Source: Desmodus rotundus
Lineage: Eukaryota > Chordata > Mammalia > Chiroptera > Phyllostomidae
Direction: 5' to 3'
DNA: 64,000 bases
NCBI RefSeq assembly: GCF_022682495.2
Contig: NW_026527280.1
Coordinates: 558,001-622,000 of the forward strand
The position numbers and the translations under genes were made by a program. Within the stretch, counting starts at the first letter, position 1; each line of letters starts with the position of its first letter. The notes under the pieces were generated by a model that saw only the letters and a list, made by a program, of their open reading frames with translations, made no database searches and was not told the DNA's origin. This document shows, piece after piece, positions 24,918 through 33,372 of this stretch.

Positions 24918-26029
24918 TCCCGTGACCCGAGTAAGGCTTGTGGTGGGGAGCCTGAGTGCGCACGCGCGGCCCAAGTATAGGCCCGAAACCAGCCAGCCGC
25001 GGCTCGGAGAAAAGCCATCTCCTGGGGGCCTCCCCATGTTCCTCCTCTCCTCAAGGAGGACCCCTTTACGGATGGAAGAAAAGGGGGATCTTCGCAGTGG
25101 TGGGTTCGGGCCAGAGGGGTCTGCGGGTTTGCCTGCACGTACGCCAGGTGCTCGCACAACGGGCCCAGGTGTTAGAGCCCCATGGAGGCAGAGGGCTCCT
25201 TATTGCTGGATGATAGTGTTCTGCAGGGTTAAGGGAGGGCGTGGGCACTCCCAGGGCGACAGAGGGCACCTGGCCTTTAGAGAGTTCCCTGGAAAATTCC
25301 CCGCCCAGGCCCCTGGTCCACAAGTCTATCCTGCGCACAGTGTCTGTGGGAGGCTGGGAGTGCTTCTGGGCAGTGTTCCCCAGCGGAAATCGCGTGGTCC
25401 TCTAGGTGGCAGGGAGGGCTCCTGTGTCCACGGACAGGTGCCCAGGGACCCGGTGGAACTGCTGTGACCTCTAAAGGGTGGGTCAGGTGAGCCGAGGGAG
25501 GTGTGTGCTTGGGCGCCTGAGTGCGCATGCGTGGCCCACGTATAGGCCCGAAACGAGCCAGCCGCGGCTCGGAGAAAAGCCATCTCCTGGGGGCCTCCCC
25601 ATGTTCTTCCACTCCTCAAGCGTGACCCCTTTACGGATGGAAGAAAAGAGGGATCTTCGCAGTGGTGGGTTCAGGCCAGAGGGGTCGGCGGGTTTGCCTC
25701 CACGTACGCCAGGTGCCCGCACACCGGGCCCAGGTGTTTGTGCCCCGTGGAGGCAGAGGGCTGCTTATTGCTGGATGCAAGTGTCCTGCGGGGTCAAGGA
25801 ACGGCATGGGCACTCCCCCGGCCACACAGGGCGCTGGGCCCTTAGAGAGTTCCATGGGAAATCCCCCGCCCATGCCCCCGGTACCCAAGTCTGTCCTTAG
25901 CACACTGTCTGTGCGGGGCTGAAGGTGCTGCTAGGCAGTGTGGCCTGTGGGAAATCGTGCGGTCCTCTGAGTGGCAGGGAGGGCTTCTGTTTCCCCGAAC
26001 AGGTGCGCAGGGACCCTGTAAAACTGCTG

Positions 26030-26597
26030 TGACCTCTCAAGGTGGTCATGTGACCCCTCAAGTGTGGGGCTGCTGACCTCCCAAGGGTGGGTCACGGGAC
26101 CCCTCAAGGACGGGTCACGTGACCCCAAAAGGGTGGGTCACGAGACTCCTCAAGGGTGGGTCACGTGACCCCACAGGGGCGGGTCATGTGACCCCACAGG
26201 GGTGGGGCAGGTGACCTCCCAAGGGCGGGTCACGTGACCCCAAAAGGGCGGGTCACGAGACCCCTCAAGGGTGGGTCACGTGACCCCTCAGGTGTGGGTC
26301 ACTAGACCCCTCAGGGTTGGGTCACGTGACCACTCAGGGTTGGGTCACGTGACCCCTCAGGGGCTGGTCAGGTGAGCACTCAGGTTTGGGTCACGTGACC
26401 CCTCAGGGGCGGGTCACGTGACGCCAAAAGGGTGGGTCACAAGACCCCTCAAAGGTGGGTCACGTGACGCCAAAAGGGTGGGTCACGAGACTCCTCAAGG
26501 GTGGGTCACATGACCCCTCAGGGGCGGGTCACGAGACTCCTCAGGGGTGGGTGACGTGACCCCTCAAGGGTGGGTCAGGAGACACCTCAAGGGTGAG
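26030..26597. repeat. Minisatellite block 22, diverged boundary block
   Basis: About 568 bp, roughly 24-25 units, next to the array I to array II switch. It has private variants not seen elsewhere: CCACAGGGGCGGG linkers, CACGTGACGCCAAAAGG, GGTGACGTGACC, CACTAGACC, CACAAGACC, CACATGACC and GGTGAGCACTC. This fits less homogenisation at the array edge. Confidence 0.95.
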
Positions 26598-26770
26598 TCC
26601 CGTGACCGGAGGGAGGCTTGTGGTGGGGAGCTTGAGTACCCACGCGCGGCCCACGTATAGGCCCGAAGCCACCCAGCCGCGGCTCGGAGAAAAGCCATCT
26701 CCTGGGGGCCTCCCCATGTTCCTCCACTCCTCAAGGAGGACCCCTTTACGGATGGAAGAACAGGGGAATC
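26598..26770. repeat. Junction unit, array I type on the left and array II type on the right
   Basis: The core anchored at 26694 begins with array I sequence (TATAGGCCCGAAGCC, TTCCTCCACTCCTCAAGGAGG) and then turns into array II sequence (GAACAGGGGAATC, then GGGGACGGGACGG and GCAGCCACGTAGGCC). The change falls between about 26755 and 26790. The inverted-repeat left arm of array II is absent here, so this unit keeps the array I state on that side. It is a natural fusion point of the two families, or a relic of their common ancestor. Confidence 0.8.
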
Positions 26771-28587
26771 TTCGCAGTGGTGGGGACGGGACGGAGGGGT
26801 CTGCGGGTTTGCAGCCACGTAGGCCAGTTGCTCGCACCCCGACCCCATGTGTCCCAGCTCCATGGACGAGGTGGGCCGCTTATGGCGGGATGCAGGCGTC
26901 CTGCGGGGGTCAGGGGACGGCGTGGGCACTCCCCGGGCGAGAGAGGGCGCCTGGGACCCGAGAGAGCACCCGGGAAAATGCCCAGCCCTGGCCCCCGTGG
27001 CTCCAGTGGCCTCCCCAGGCTCCTGCCGTGGGGACTGGTCCCGCTCACCTGGGCCCAGGTTCTCCGCAGGTGAATGCCTTTTGCGGACACCAGGGACCAC
27101 AGGCCGCGGATGCCTTCACGGGGAGGGGTGTTCGAGCTCTGTGGGACCCGGGTCCCAGTGGACACAGTCCCTTCTCCCGAAGTCCAGCCCAGACTTTAGA
27201 GAGTAGAAGCGTCTCGGTCCAAGTTTTCCGCCTCGGGGCAGGGTGGGGCCGTTTCAGCCAAGAGAGACTCTTAGCCCCCCAGGCAGGTCTCAGGCCCGAG
27301 ACCCCCAGGGAGACCCGGTCCCTGGGCGTGGGTCCCGCCCGCCTGGGCCTGCCCCACCTGGCCCGGAACCGTGGACGGCCCCTCTTCCCGGACCCAGGTC
27401 CCTAGCCCTTCCCTGGCACTCTGCCTCTGGCGGGGTGTAAGACGGGCTGGCAAGTGTGGTCCACGGGAAAAGGAACAGACCTCTGGGTGGCGGGGAGGGC
27501 TTCCTGTTCCGCGGACACGACCCCAGGGACCCTGTGAAGCAGGCCTGATATGTCCAGGGTGGGGCCCGTTGCCCCGAGGGAGGCTTGTGCTGGGGCTGCC
27601 TGTCCTGAGCCTGCCGGGTCCCGCGTCTTGGCCCGAAAACCGGCCAGCCGCGGCTCTGAACAAAGCCATCTCCTGGGGGCCTCCCCCCTGTCCTTCGCAG
27701 TTGGGCGGTCGGGACGGAGGGGTCTGCGCGCTTCCAGCCACTTAGCCCAGGGACCCGCAGCCTGGCCCAAGAGTTCCAAGATCCACGGAGGCAGGGGGCC
27801 TCTTATCACGGGAAGCAGGTGTCTCGCGGGGCTCAAGGCACGGCGTGGGCACTCTCTAGGCGAGAGAGGGTGCCCGTGCCCCGAGAGAGCCCCGAGGAGA
27901 GTCCGAGGCCTGGCCGCAGAGGCTGCCATTGCCTCCCCGGGCTCCTACCATGGGGCCTGGCCGTGTTCGCCCGAGGCCCAGGTTCACCGCAGGTGAATGC
28001 CTTTTGCGGACGCCAAGGACAGGAGGTCGCCGATTCCGTCACAGAGGTGGGGGTTCGGGCTCTGGGGGACTGAGGTCGCAGCGGTCACACTCCATTTTTG
28101 GGTGGTTCCTCAGAGACTGGAGGGTTGAAGCAGCTGGGTCCAAGTCTGCCGCCTTGTGGCAGGGTGGGGGCTTTGCAGGCGAAGCAAGGCTCTTGGCCTC
28201 CCAGGCGGGGCACAGGCCAGACTCCCCAAGGGAGAACCGGTCCTTGGTCGAGGGTCCCGCCCGCCCGCCCGGAACCGCTCCACCTGGCGCGGAACCGTGG
28301 CCGGCCCCTCTTCCAGGCACCAGGTCCCTAGTTCTTTCCTGGCACTCTGCCTCTGCGGGGGTGGGAGAGCTGCTGGGAAGTGTGGTCCACGGGAAAACGC
28401 GCGGTCCTGTGGGTGGCAAGGAGGGCCTCCGTTAACACTGACACCAGCCCAGGGACCCTGTGGACCTGGCCTGATATCTCAAGGGGGGGGCACGTTGCCC
28501 GGAGGGATGCTCTTGGGGTGGGGCCTGCTTGCGCCTGCGCGGCCCCGCCTCTTGGCCCCAAACCTCCCAGCCGCGTCTCGGACAAAA
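26771..28587. repeat. Array II block 1: hybrid then gamma
   Basis: The hybrid unit has a beta-type 3' half (GGGAAAATGCCCAG form) and is followed by the gamma monomer at 27665, so it behaves like a beta-gamma pair. Gamma cores carry TCCTTCGCAGTTGGGCGG in place of the inverted repeat and are about 48 bp shorter than alpha. Confidence 0.85.
28531..28555 (+). promoter_or_regulatory. NRF1-like site plus GC box in array II (representative)
   Basis: GCGCCTGCGC followed by GGCCCCGCC, in the same place relative to the core as the NRF1 sites of array I. It recurs in most alpha and beta monomers. Gamma monomers have a different sequence here (GCCTGTCCTGAGCC). A TATAGG motif is not present in array II. 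Confidence 0.4.
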
Positions 28588-28606
28588 GCCATCTCCTGGG
28601 GGCCTC

Positions 28607-28662
28607 CCCCCTGTTCTTCCATCCGTAAAGGGGGACCCCTTTACGGATGGAAGAACAGGGGG
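28607..28662. repeat. Inverted repeat, 27-bp arms, 2-bp centre (first of 23 alpha copies)
   Basis: Left arm 28607-28633, centre GA at 28634-28635, right arm 28636-28662, perfectly complementary. Copies with intact arms start (left arm) at 29579, 30549, 33392, 36235, 37205, 38177, 44859, 46797, 47769, 51537, 55377, 59191 and 62034. Copies with one mismatch (AAAAG for ACAG on the right arm) start at 41019, 41991, 42963, 52509 and 63006. Copies with other mismatches start at 45829 (CpG to TpG on the right arm) and 53480 (G to A on the left arm). The copy at 63976 is cut by the window end. With such a short centre the site can form a hairpin in single-stranded DNA or RNA, and possibly a cruciform. 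Confidence 0.95.
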
Positions 28663-28676
28663 ATCTTCGCAGTGGT

Positions 28677-28702
28677 GGGGACGGGACGGAGGGTTCTGCG
28701 GG
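28677..28702 (+). other. Array II G-quadruplex motif (representative)
   Basis: G-runs at 28677-28680, 28683-28685, 28691-28693 and 28700-28702. The element is homologous to the array I motif and recurs in alpha and beta monomers, 15 bp downstream of the inverted repeat in alpha. Gamma monomers have TCTGCGCGC at the last run and so lose the fourth G-run. Confidence 0.6.
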
Positions 28703-30347
28703 TTTGCAGCCACATAGGCCAGTTGCTCGCAGCCCGGCCCCATGTGTCCCAGCTCCATGGACGAGGTGGGCCGCTTATGGCGGGATGCAGGCGTCCTGCG
28801 GGGGTCAGGGGACGGTGTGGGCACTCCCCGGGCGAGAGAGGGCGCCTGGGACCCGAGAGAGCCCCGGGGAGAGTCCGAGGCCTGGCCGCAGAGGCTGCCA
28901 TTGCCTCCCCGGGCTCCTACCATGAGTCCTGACCGTGTTCGCCCGAGGCCCAGGTTCACCGCAGGTGAATGCCTTTTGCGGACGCCAAGGACAGGAGGTC
29001 GCCGATTCCCTCACAGAGGTGGGGGTTCGAGCTCTGGGGGACTGAGGCCGCAGCGGTCACACTCCATTTTTGGGTGGTTCCGCAGAGACTGGAGGGTTGA
29101 AGTGGCTGGGTCCAAGTCTGCCGCCTTGTGGCAGGGTGGGGGCTTTGCAGGCGAAGCAAGGCTCTTGGCCTCCCAGGCGGGGCACAGGCCAGACTCCCCA
29201 AGGGAGAACCGGTCCTTGGTCGAGGGTCCCGCCCGCCCGCCCGGAACCGCTCCACCTGGCGCGGAACCGTGGCTGGCCCCTCTTCCAGGCACCAGGTCCC
29301 TAGTTCTTTCCTGGCACTCTGCCTCTGCGGGGGTGGGAGAGCTGCTGGGAAGTGTGGTCCACGGGAAAACGCGCGGTCCTCTGGGTCGCAGGGAGGGCCT
29401 CCGTTAACTCTGACACCAGCCCAGGGACCCTGTGGACCTGGCCTGATATCTCAAGGGGGGGGCACGTTGCCCGGAGGGATGCTCTTGGGGTGGGGCCTGC
29501 TTGCGCCTGCGCGGCCCCGCCTCTTGGCCCGAAACCACCCAGCCGCGTCTCGGACAAAAGCCATCTCCTGGGGGCCTCCCCCCTGTTCTTCCATCCGTAA
29601 AGGGGGACCCCTTTACGGATGGAAGAACAGGGGGATCTTCGCAGTGGTGGGGACGGGACGGAGGGGTCTGCGGGTTTGCAGCCACGTAGGCTAGTTGCTC
29701 GCACCCGGCCCCATGTGTCCCAGGTCCATGGACGAGGTGGGCCGCTTATTGCGGGATGCAGGCGTCCTGCGGGGGTCAGGGGACGGCGGGGGCACTCCCC
29801 GGGCGAGAGAGGGCGCCTGGGACCCGAGAGAGCCCCGGGGAGAGTCCGAGGCCTGGCCGCAGAGGCTGCCATTGCCTCCCCGGGCTCCTACCATGGGGCC
29901 TGGCCGTGTTCGCCCGAGGCCCAGGTTCACCGCAGATGAATGCCTTTTGCGGACGCTAAGGACGGAGGTCGCCGATTCCCTCACAGAGGTGGGGGTTCGA
30001 GCTCTGTGGGACTGAGGTCGCAGCGGTCACACTCCATTTTTGGGTGGTTCCGCAGAGTCTGGAGGGTTGAAGCGGCTGGGTCTAAGTCTGCCGCCTTGTG
30101 GCAGGGTGGGGGCTTTGCAGGCGAAGCAAGGCTCTTAGCCTCCCAGGCGGGGCACAGGCCAGACTCCCCAAGGGAGAACCGGTCCTTGGTCGAGGGTCCC
30201 GCCCGCCCGCTCGGAACCGCTCCACCTGGCGCGGAACCGTGGCCGGCCCCTCTTCCCGGCCCCAGGTCCCTAGCTCTTCCCTGGCACTCTGCCTCTGGCG
30301 GGGTGGGAGACAGCCTGGCAAGTGTGGTCCACGGGAAAACGCGCGGT

Positions 30348-30362
30348 CCTCTGGGTGGCAGG
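30348..30362 (+). promoter_or_regulatory. Weaker CTCF-like motif in array II (representative)
   Basis: CCTCTGGGTGGCAGG differs from the array I motif at position 6 only (G for A). It recurs in many alpha and beta monomers at the homologous place. Some copies are changed to GGGTCGCAGG (for example near 29383 and 33195) and gamma-associated copies to GGGTGGCGGGG. A second GGCAGG-containing site, CCGCCTTGTGGCAGG, lies about 265 bp upstream in each monomer with that 3' half. Confidence 0.35.
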
Positions 30363-31514
30363 GAGGGCCTCCGTTAACTCTGACACCAGCCCAGGGACCC
30401 TGTGGACCTGGCCTGATATCTCAAGGGGGGGGCACGTTGCCCGGAGGGATGCTCTTGGGGTGGGGCCTGCTTGCGCCTGCGCGGCCCCGCCTCTTGGCCC
30501 CAAACCTCCCAGCCGCGTCTCGGACAAAAGCCATCTCCTGGGGGCCTCCCCCCTGTTCTTCCATCCGTAAAGGGGGACCCCTTTACGGATGGAAGAACAG
30601 GGGGATCTTCGCAGTGGTGGGGACGGGACGGAGGGGTCTGCGGGTTTGCAGCCACGTAGGCCAGTTGCTCGCACCCCGGCCCCATGTGTCCCAGCTCCAT
30701 GGACGAGGTGGGCCGCTTATGGCGGGATGCAGGCGTCCTGCGGGGGTCAGGGGACGGCGTGGGCACTCCCCGGGCGAGAGAGGGCGCCTGGGACCCGAGA
30801 GAGCCCCGGGGAGAGTCCGAGGCCTGGCCGCAGAGGCTGCCATTGCCTCCCCGGGCTCCTACCATGGGGCCTGACCGTGTTCGCCCGAGGCCCAGGTTCA
30901 CCGCAGGTGAATGCCTTTTGCGGACGCCAAGGACGGAGGTCGCCGGTTCCCTCACAGAGGTGGGGGTTCGAGCTCTGTGGGACTGAGGTCGCAGCGGTCA
31001 CACTCCATTTTTGGGTGGTTCCGCAGAGACTGGAGGGTTGAAGCGGCTGGGTCCAAGTCTGCCGCCTTGTGGCAGGGTGGGGGCTTTGCAGGCGAAGCAA
31101 GGCTCTTAGCCTCCCAGGCGGGGCACAGGCCAGACTCCCCAAGGGAGAACCGGTCCTTGGTCGAGGGTCCCGCCCGCCCGCCCGGAACCGCTCCACCTGG
31201 CGCGGAACCGTGGCCGTCCCCTCTTCCCGGCCCCAGGTCCCTAGCTCTTCCCTGGCACTCTGCCTCTGGCGGGGTGGGAGACAGCCTGGCAAGTGTGGTC
31301 CACGGGAAAACGCGCGGTCCTCTGGGTGGCAGGGAGGGCCTCCGTTAACTCTGACACCAGCCCAGGGACCCTGTGGACCTGGCCTGATATCTCAAGGGGG
31401 GGCACGTTGCCCGGAGGGATGCTCTTGGGGTGGGGCCTGCTTGCACCTGCGCGGCCCCGCCTCTTGGCCCGAAACCTCCCAGCCGCGTCTCGGACAAAAG
31501 CCATCTCCTGGGGG

Positions 31515-31530
31515 CCTCCCGGGGACCCCT
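31515..31530. other. 22-bp deletion of the inverted-repeat left arm (beta marker)
   Basis: The sequence reads CCTCCC directly joined to GGGGACCCC, removing 22 bp relative to alpha. The same join is seen in all six betas, whose cores start at 31500, 34343, 39127, 49645, 56327 and 60142. It explains the 950-bp spacing (972 minus 22). All six also share GTTCCTCGC where alphas mostly have GTTGCTCGC. Confidence 0.9.
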
Positions 31531-33372
31531 TTACGGATGGAAGAACAGGGGGATCTTCGCAGTGGTGGGGACGGGACGGAGGGGTCTGCGGGTTTGCAGC
31601 CACGTAGGCCAGTTCCTCGCACCCCGGCCCCATGTGTCCCAGCTCCATGGACGAGGTGGGCCGCTTATGGCGGGATGCAGGCGTCCTGCGGGGGTCAGGG
31701 GACGGCGTGGGCACTCCCCGGGCGAGAGAGGGCTCCTGGGACCCGAGAGAGCACCCGGGAAAATGCCCAGCCCTGGCCCCCGGGGCTCCAGTGGCCTCCC
31801 CAGGCTCCTGCCGTGGGGCCTGGTCCCGCTCACCTGGGCCCAGGTTCTCCGCAGGTGAATGCCTTTTGCGGACACCAGGGACCACAGGCCGCGGATGCCT
31901 TCACGGGGAGGGGGGTTCGAGCTCTGTGGGACCCGGGTCCCAGTGGACACAGTCCCTTCTCGCGAAGTCCAGCCCAGACTTTAGAGAGTAGAAGCGTCTC
32001 GGTGCACGTTTGCCGCCTCGGGGCAGGGTGGGGCCGATTGAGCCAGGAAAGACTCATAGCCCCCCAGGCAGGTCTCAGGCCCGAGTCCCCCCTGGAGACG
32101 GGGTCCCTGGGCGTGGGTCCGGCCCGCCCGGGCCCCTGCCCACCAGGCGTGGAACCCTGGCCCGCCCCTCATCGAGGCCCCGGGTCCCTAGCTCTTCCCT
32201 GGCACTCTGCCTCTGGCGGGGTGTAAGACGGGCTGGCAAGTGTGGTCCACGGGAAAAGGAACGGACCTCTGGGTGGCGGGGAGAGCTTCCAGTTCCACGG
32301 ACACGACCCCAGGGACCCTGTGAAGCAGGCCTGATATGTCCAGGGTGGGGCCCGTTGCCCCGAGGGAGGCTTGTGCTGGGGCTGCCTGTCCTGAGCCTGC
32401 CGGGTCCCGCGTCTTGGCCCGAAACCGGCCAGCCGCGGCTCTGAACAAAGCCATCTCCTGGGGGCCTCCCCCCTGTCCTTCGCAGTTGGGCGGTCGGGAC
32501 GGAGGGGTCTGCGCGCTTCCAGCCACTTAGCCCAGGGACCCGCAGCCCGGCCCCAGAGTTCCAAGCTCCACGGAGGCAGGGGGCCTCTTATCACGGGAAG
32601 CAGGTGTCTCGCGGGGCTCAAGGCACGGCGTGGGCACTCTCTAGGCGAGAGAGGGTGCCCGTGCCCCGAGAGAGCCCCGGGGAGAGTCCGAGGCCTGGCC
32701 GCAGAGGCTGCCATTGCCTCCCCGGGCTCCTACCATGGGGCCTGACCGTGTTCGCCCGAGGCCCAGGTTCACCGCAGGTGAATGCCTTTTGCGGACGCCA
32801 AGGACAGGAGGTCGCCGATTCCCTCACAGAGGTGGGGGTTCGAGCTCTGGGGGACTGAGGTCGCAGCGGTCACACTGCATTTTTGGGTGGTTCCGCAGAG
32901 ACTGGAGAGTTGAAGTGGCTGGGTCCAAGTCTGCCGCCTTGTGGCAGGGTGGGGGCTTTGCAGGCGAAGCAAGGCTCTTGGCCTCCCAGGCGGGGCACAG
33001 GCCAGACTCCCCATGGGAGAACCGGTCCTTGGTCGAGGGTCCCGCCCGCCCGCCCGGAACCGCTCCACCTGGCGCGGAACCGTGGCTGGCCCCTCTTCCA
33101 GGCACCAGGTCCCTAGTTCTTTCCTGGCACTCTGCCTCTGCGGGGGTGGGAGAGCTGCTGGGAAGTGTGGTCCACGGGAAAACGCGCGGTCCTCTGGGTC
33201 GCAGGGAGGGCCTCCGTTAACTCTGACACCAGCCCAGGGACCCTGTGGACCTGGCCTGATATCTCAAGGGGGGGGCACGTTGCCCGGAGGGATGCTCTTG
33301 GGGTGGGGCCTGCTTGCGCCTGCGCGGCCCCGCCTCTTGGCCCCAAACCTCCCAGCCGCGTCTCGGACAAAA

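Larger units (their letters stand above)
942..25413 (+). promoter_or_regulatory. Fourteen identical CTCF-like motifs, one per A-B dimer
   Basis: The 15-mer CCTCTAGGTGGCAGG fits the CTCF core consensus CCASYAGRKGGCRSY except at positions 3 and 15. Copies are at 942-956, 3112-3126, 4608-4622, 6035-6049, 8278-8292, 9705-9719, 11063-11077, 13348-13362, 14775-14789, 17018-17032, 18467-18481, 19894-19908, 22067-22081 and 25399-25413. All lie on the plus strand at the same place in the A-unit 3' segment. B and C units have CCTCTGAGTGGCAGG at the homologous position, which breaks the AG pair and should bind less well. Binding itself is inferred; the motif and its regular, co-oriented placement are seen. 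Confidence 0.6.
510..25532. promoter_or_regulatory. NRF1-like palindromes in nearly every array I unit
   Basis: B units carry TGCGCATGCGC, an exact match to the NRF1 consensus YGCGCAYGCGCR, at 3235, 4731, 6158, 8401, 9828, 11185, 13471, 14898, 17141, 18590 and 20016 (start positions). B copies at 22190 and 25522 end in GCGT, and the copy at 1065 is TGCGCATGCAC. Most A and C-type units carry the other allowed form TGCGCACGCGC at the same place. A TATAGG element follows roughly 12-15 bp downstream in all units. Together these resemble a CpG-type promoter module, but promoter activity is an inference. Confidence 0.55.
1..26029. repeat. Array I: compound macrosatellite with A, B and C units and a 23-bp minisatellite
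   Basis: Thirty-five copies of a shared core can be anchored on the motif GCCATCTCC (GCCACCTCC in C units). A cores lie at 557, 2727, 4223, 5650, 7893, 9320, 10678, 12963, 14390, 16633, 18082, 19509, 21682 and 25014. B cores lie at 1122, 3292, 4788, 6215, 8458, 9885, 11242, 13528, 14955, 17198, 18647, 20073, 22247 and 25579. C cores lie at 1843, 7008, 12081, 15748 and 23087, and A/C hybrids at 20889 and 24221. Each core runs from an NRF1-like site through a TATAGG motif, the anchor, a G-quadruplex motif and a conserved 3' part. All units lie in the same orientation. A units end in a distinct segment with a strong CTCF-like motif. B and C units end in a minisatellite block. No interspersed repeat is visible inside the array. 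The array continues past the left edge. Confidence 0.95.
20523..26029. repeat. Array I, rearranged right end with a 3,332-bp duplication
   Basis: Units are A/C hybrid 20889, A 21682, B 22247, C' 23087, A/C hybrid 24221, A 25014, B 25579. The block hybrid-A-B occurs twice at an offset of 3,332 bp, with one C' unit and an expanded minisatellite between. The hybrids have A-type 5' halves (TTCCTCCTCTCC form) and C/B-type 3' halves (GGTCGGCGGG, then ATGCAAGTGTCC), so they join two unit classes inside the core. The regular seven-unit order is lost here. Confidence 0.8.
645..26810 (+). other. Conserved G-quadruplex motif in array I units
   Basis: In the first A unit, G-runs lie at 645-647, 651-653, 659-662 and 668-670, giving loops of 3, 5 and 5 bases. 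This fits the standard four-run quadruplex pattern on the plus strand. The motif recurs at the same place in A, B and C units. It loses the fourth run in A' units (GCGTG) and in the A units at 7893 and 16633 (GCGGTTTT). Folding is predicted only. Confidence 0.6.
28588..33372. repeat. Array II block 2: alpha x3, beta, gamma
   Basis: Monomers at 28588, 29560, 30530 (alpha), 31500 (beta) and 32450 (gamma). The 27.5-29.6 kb stretch matches 39.96-42.0 kb at an offset of 12,412-12,413 bp. The beta-gamma pair near 31.1-32.7 kb matches 55.9-57.5 kb at an offset of 24,827 bp. Confidence 0.85.

Noticed and set aside
28156..28932. D4Z4/DUX-type macrosatellite with a homeobox gene
   Set aside because: The unit size (about 970 bp) is too small, and none of the frames shows a homeodomain-like helix motif such as WFxNRR.
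28960..28972. Splice-like junctions (CCGCAG followed by GTGAAT) repeated in each array II monomer
   Set aside because: Both acceptor-like and donor-like features coincide at one point, with no polypyrimidine tract or exon-like frame on either side. I treat it as chance.
31069..32226. 385-codon open frame, with a near-copy at 55896-57053
   Set aside because: It spans monomer boundaries, and monomers of 950, 923 and 970 bp do not keep one frame. It has low-complexity composition typical of translated GC-rich repeats and overlaps long open frames on the other strand. I do not call it a gene.
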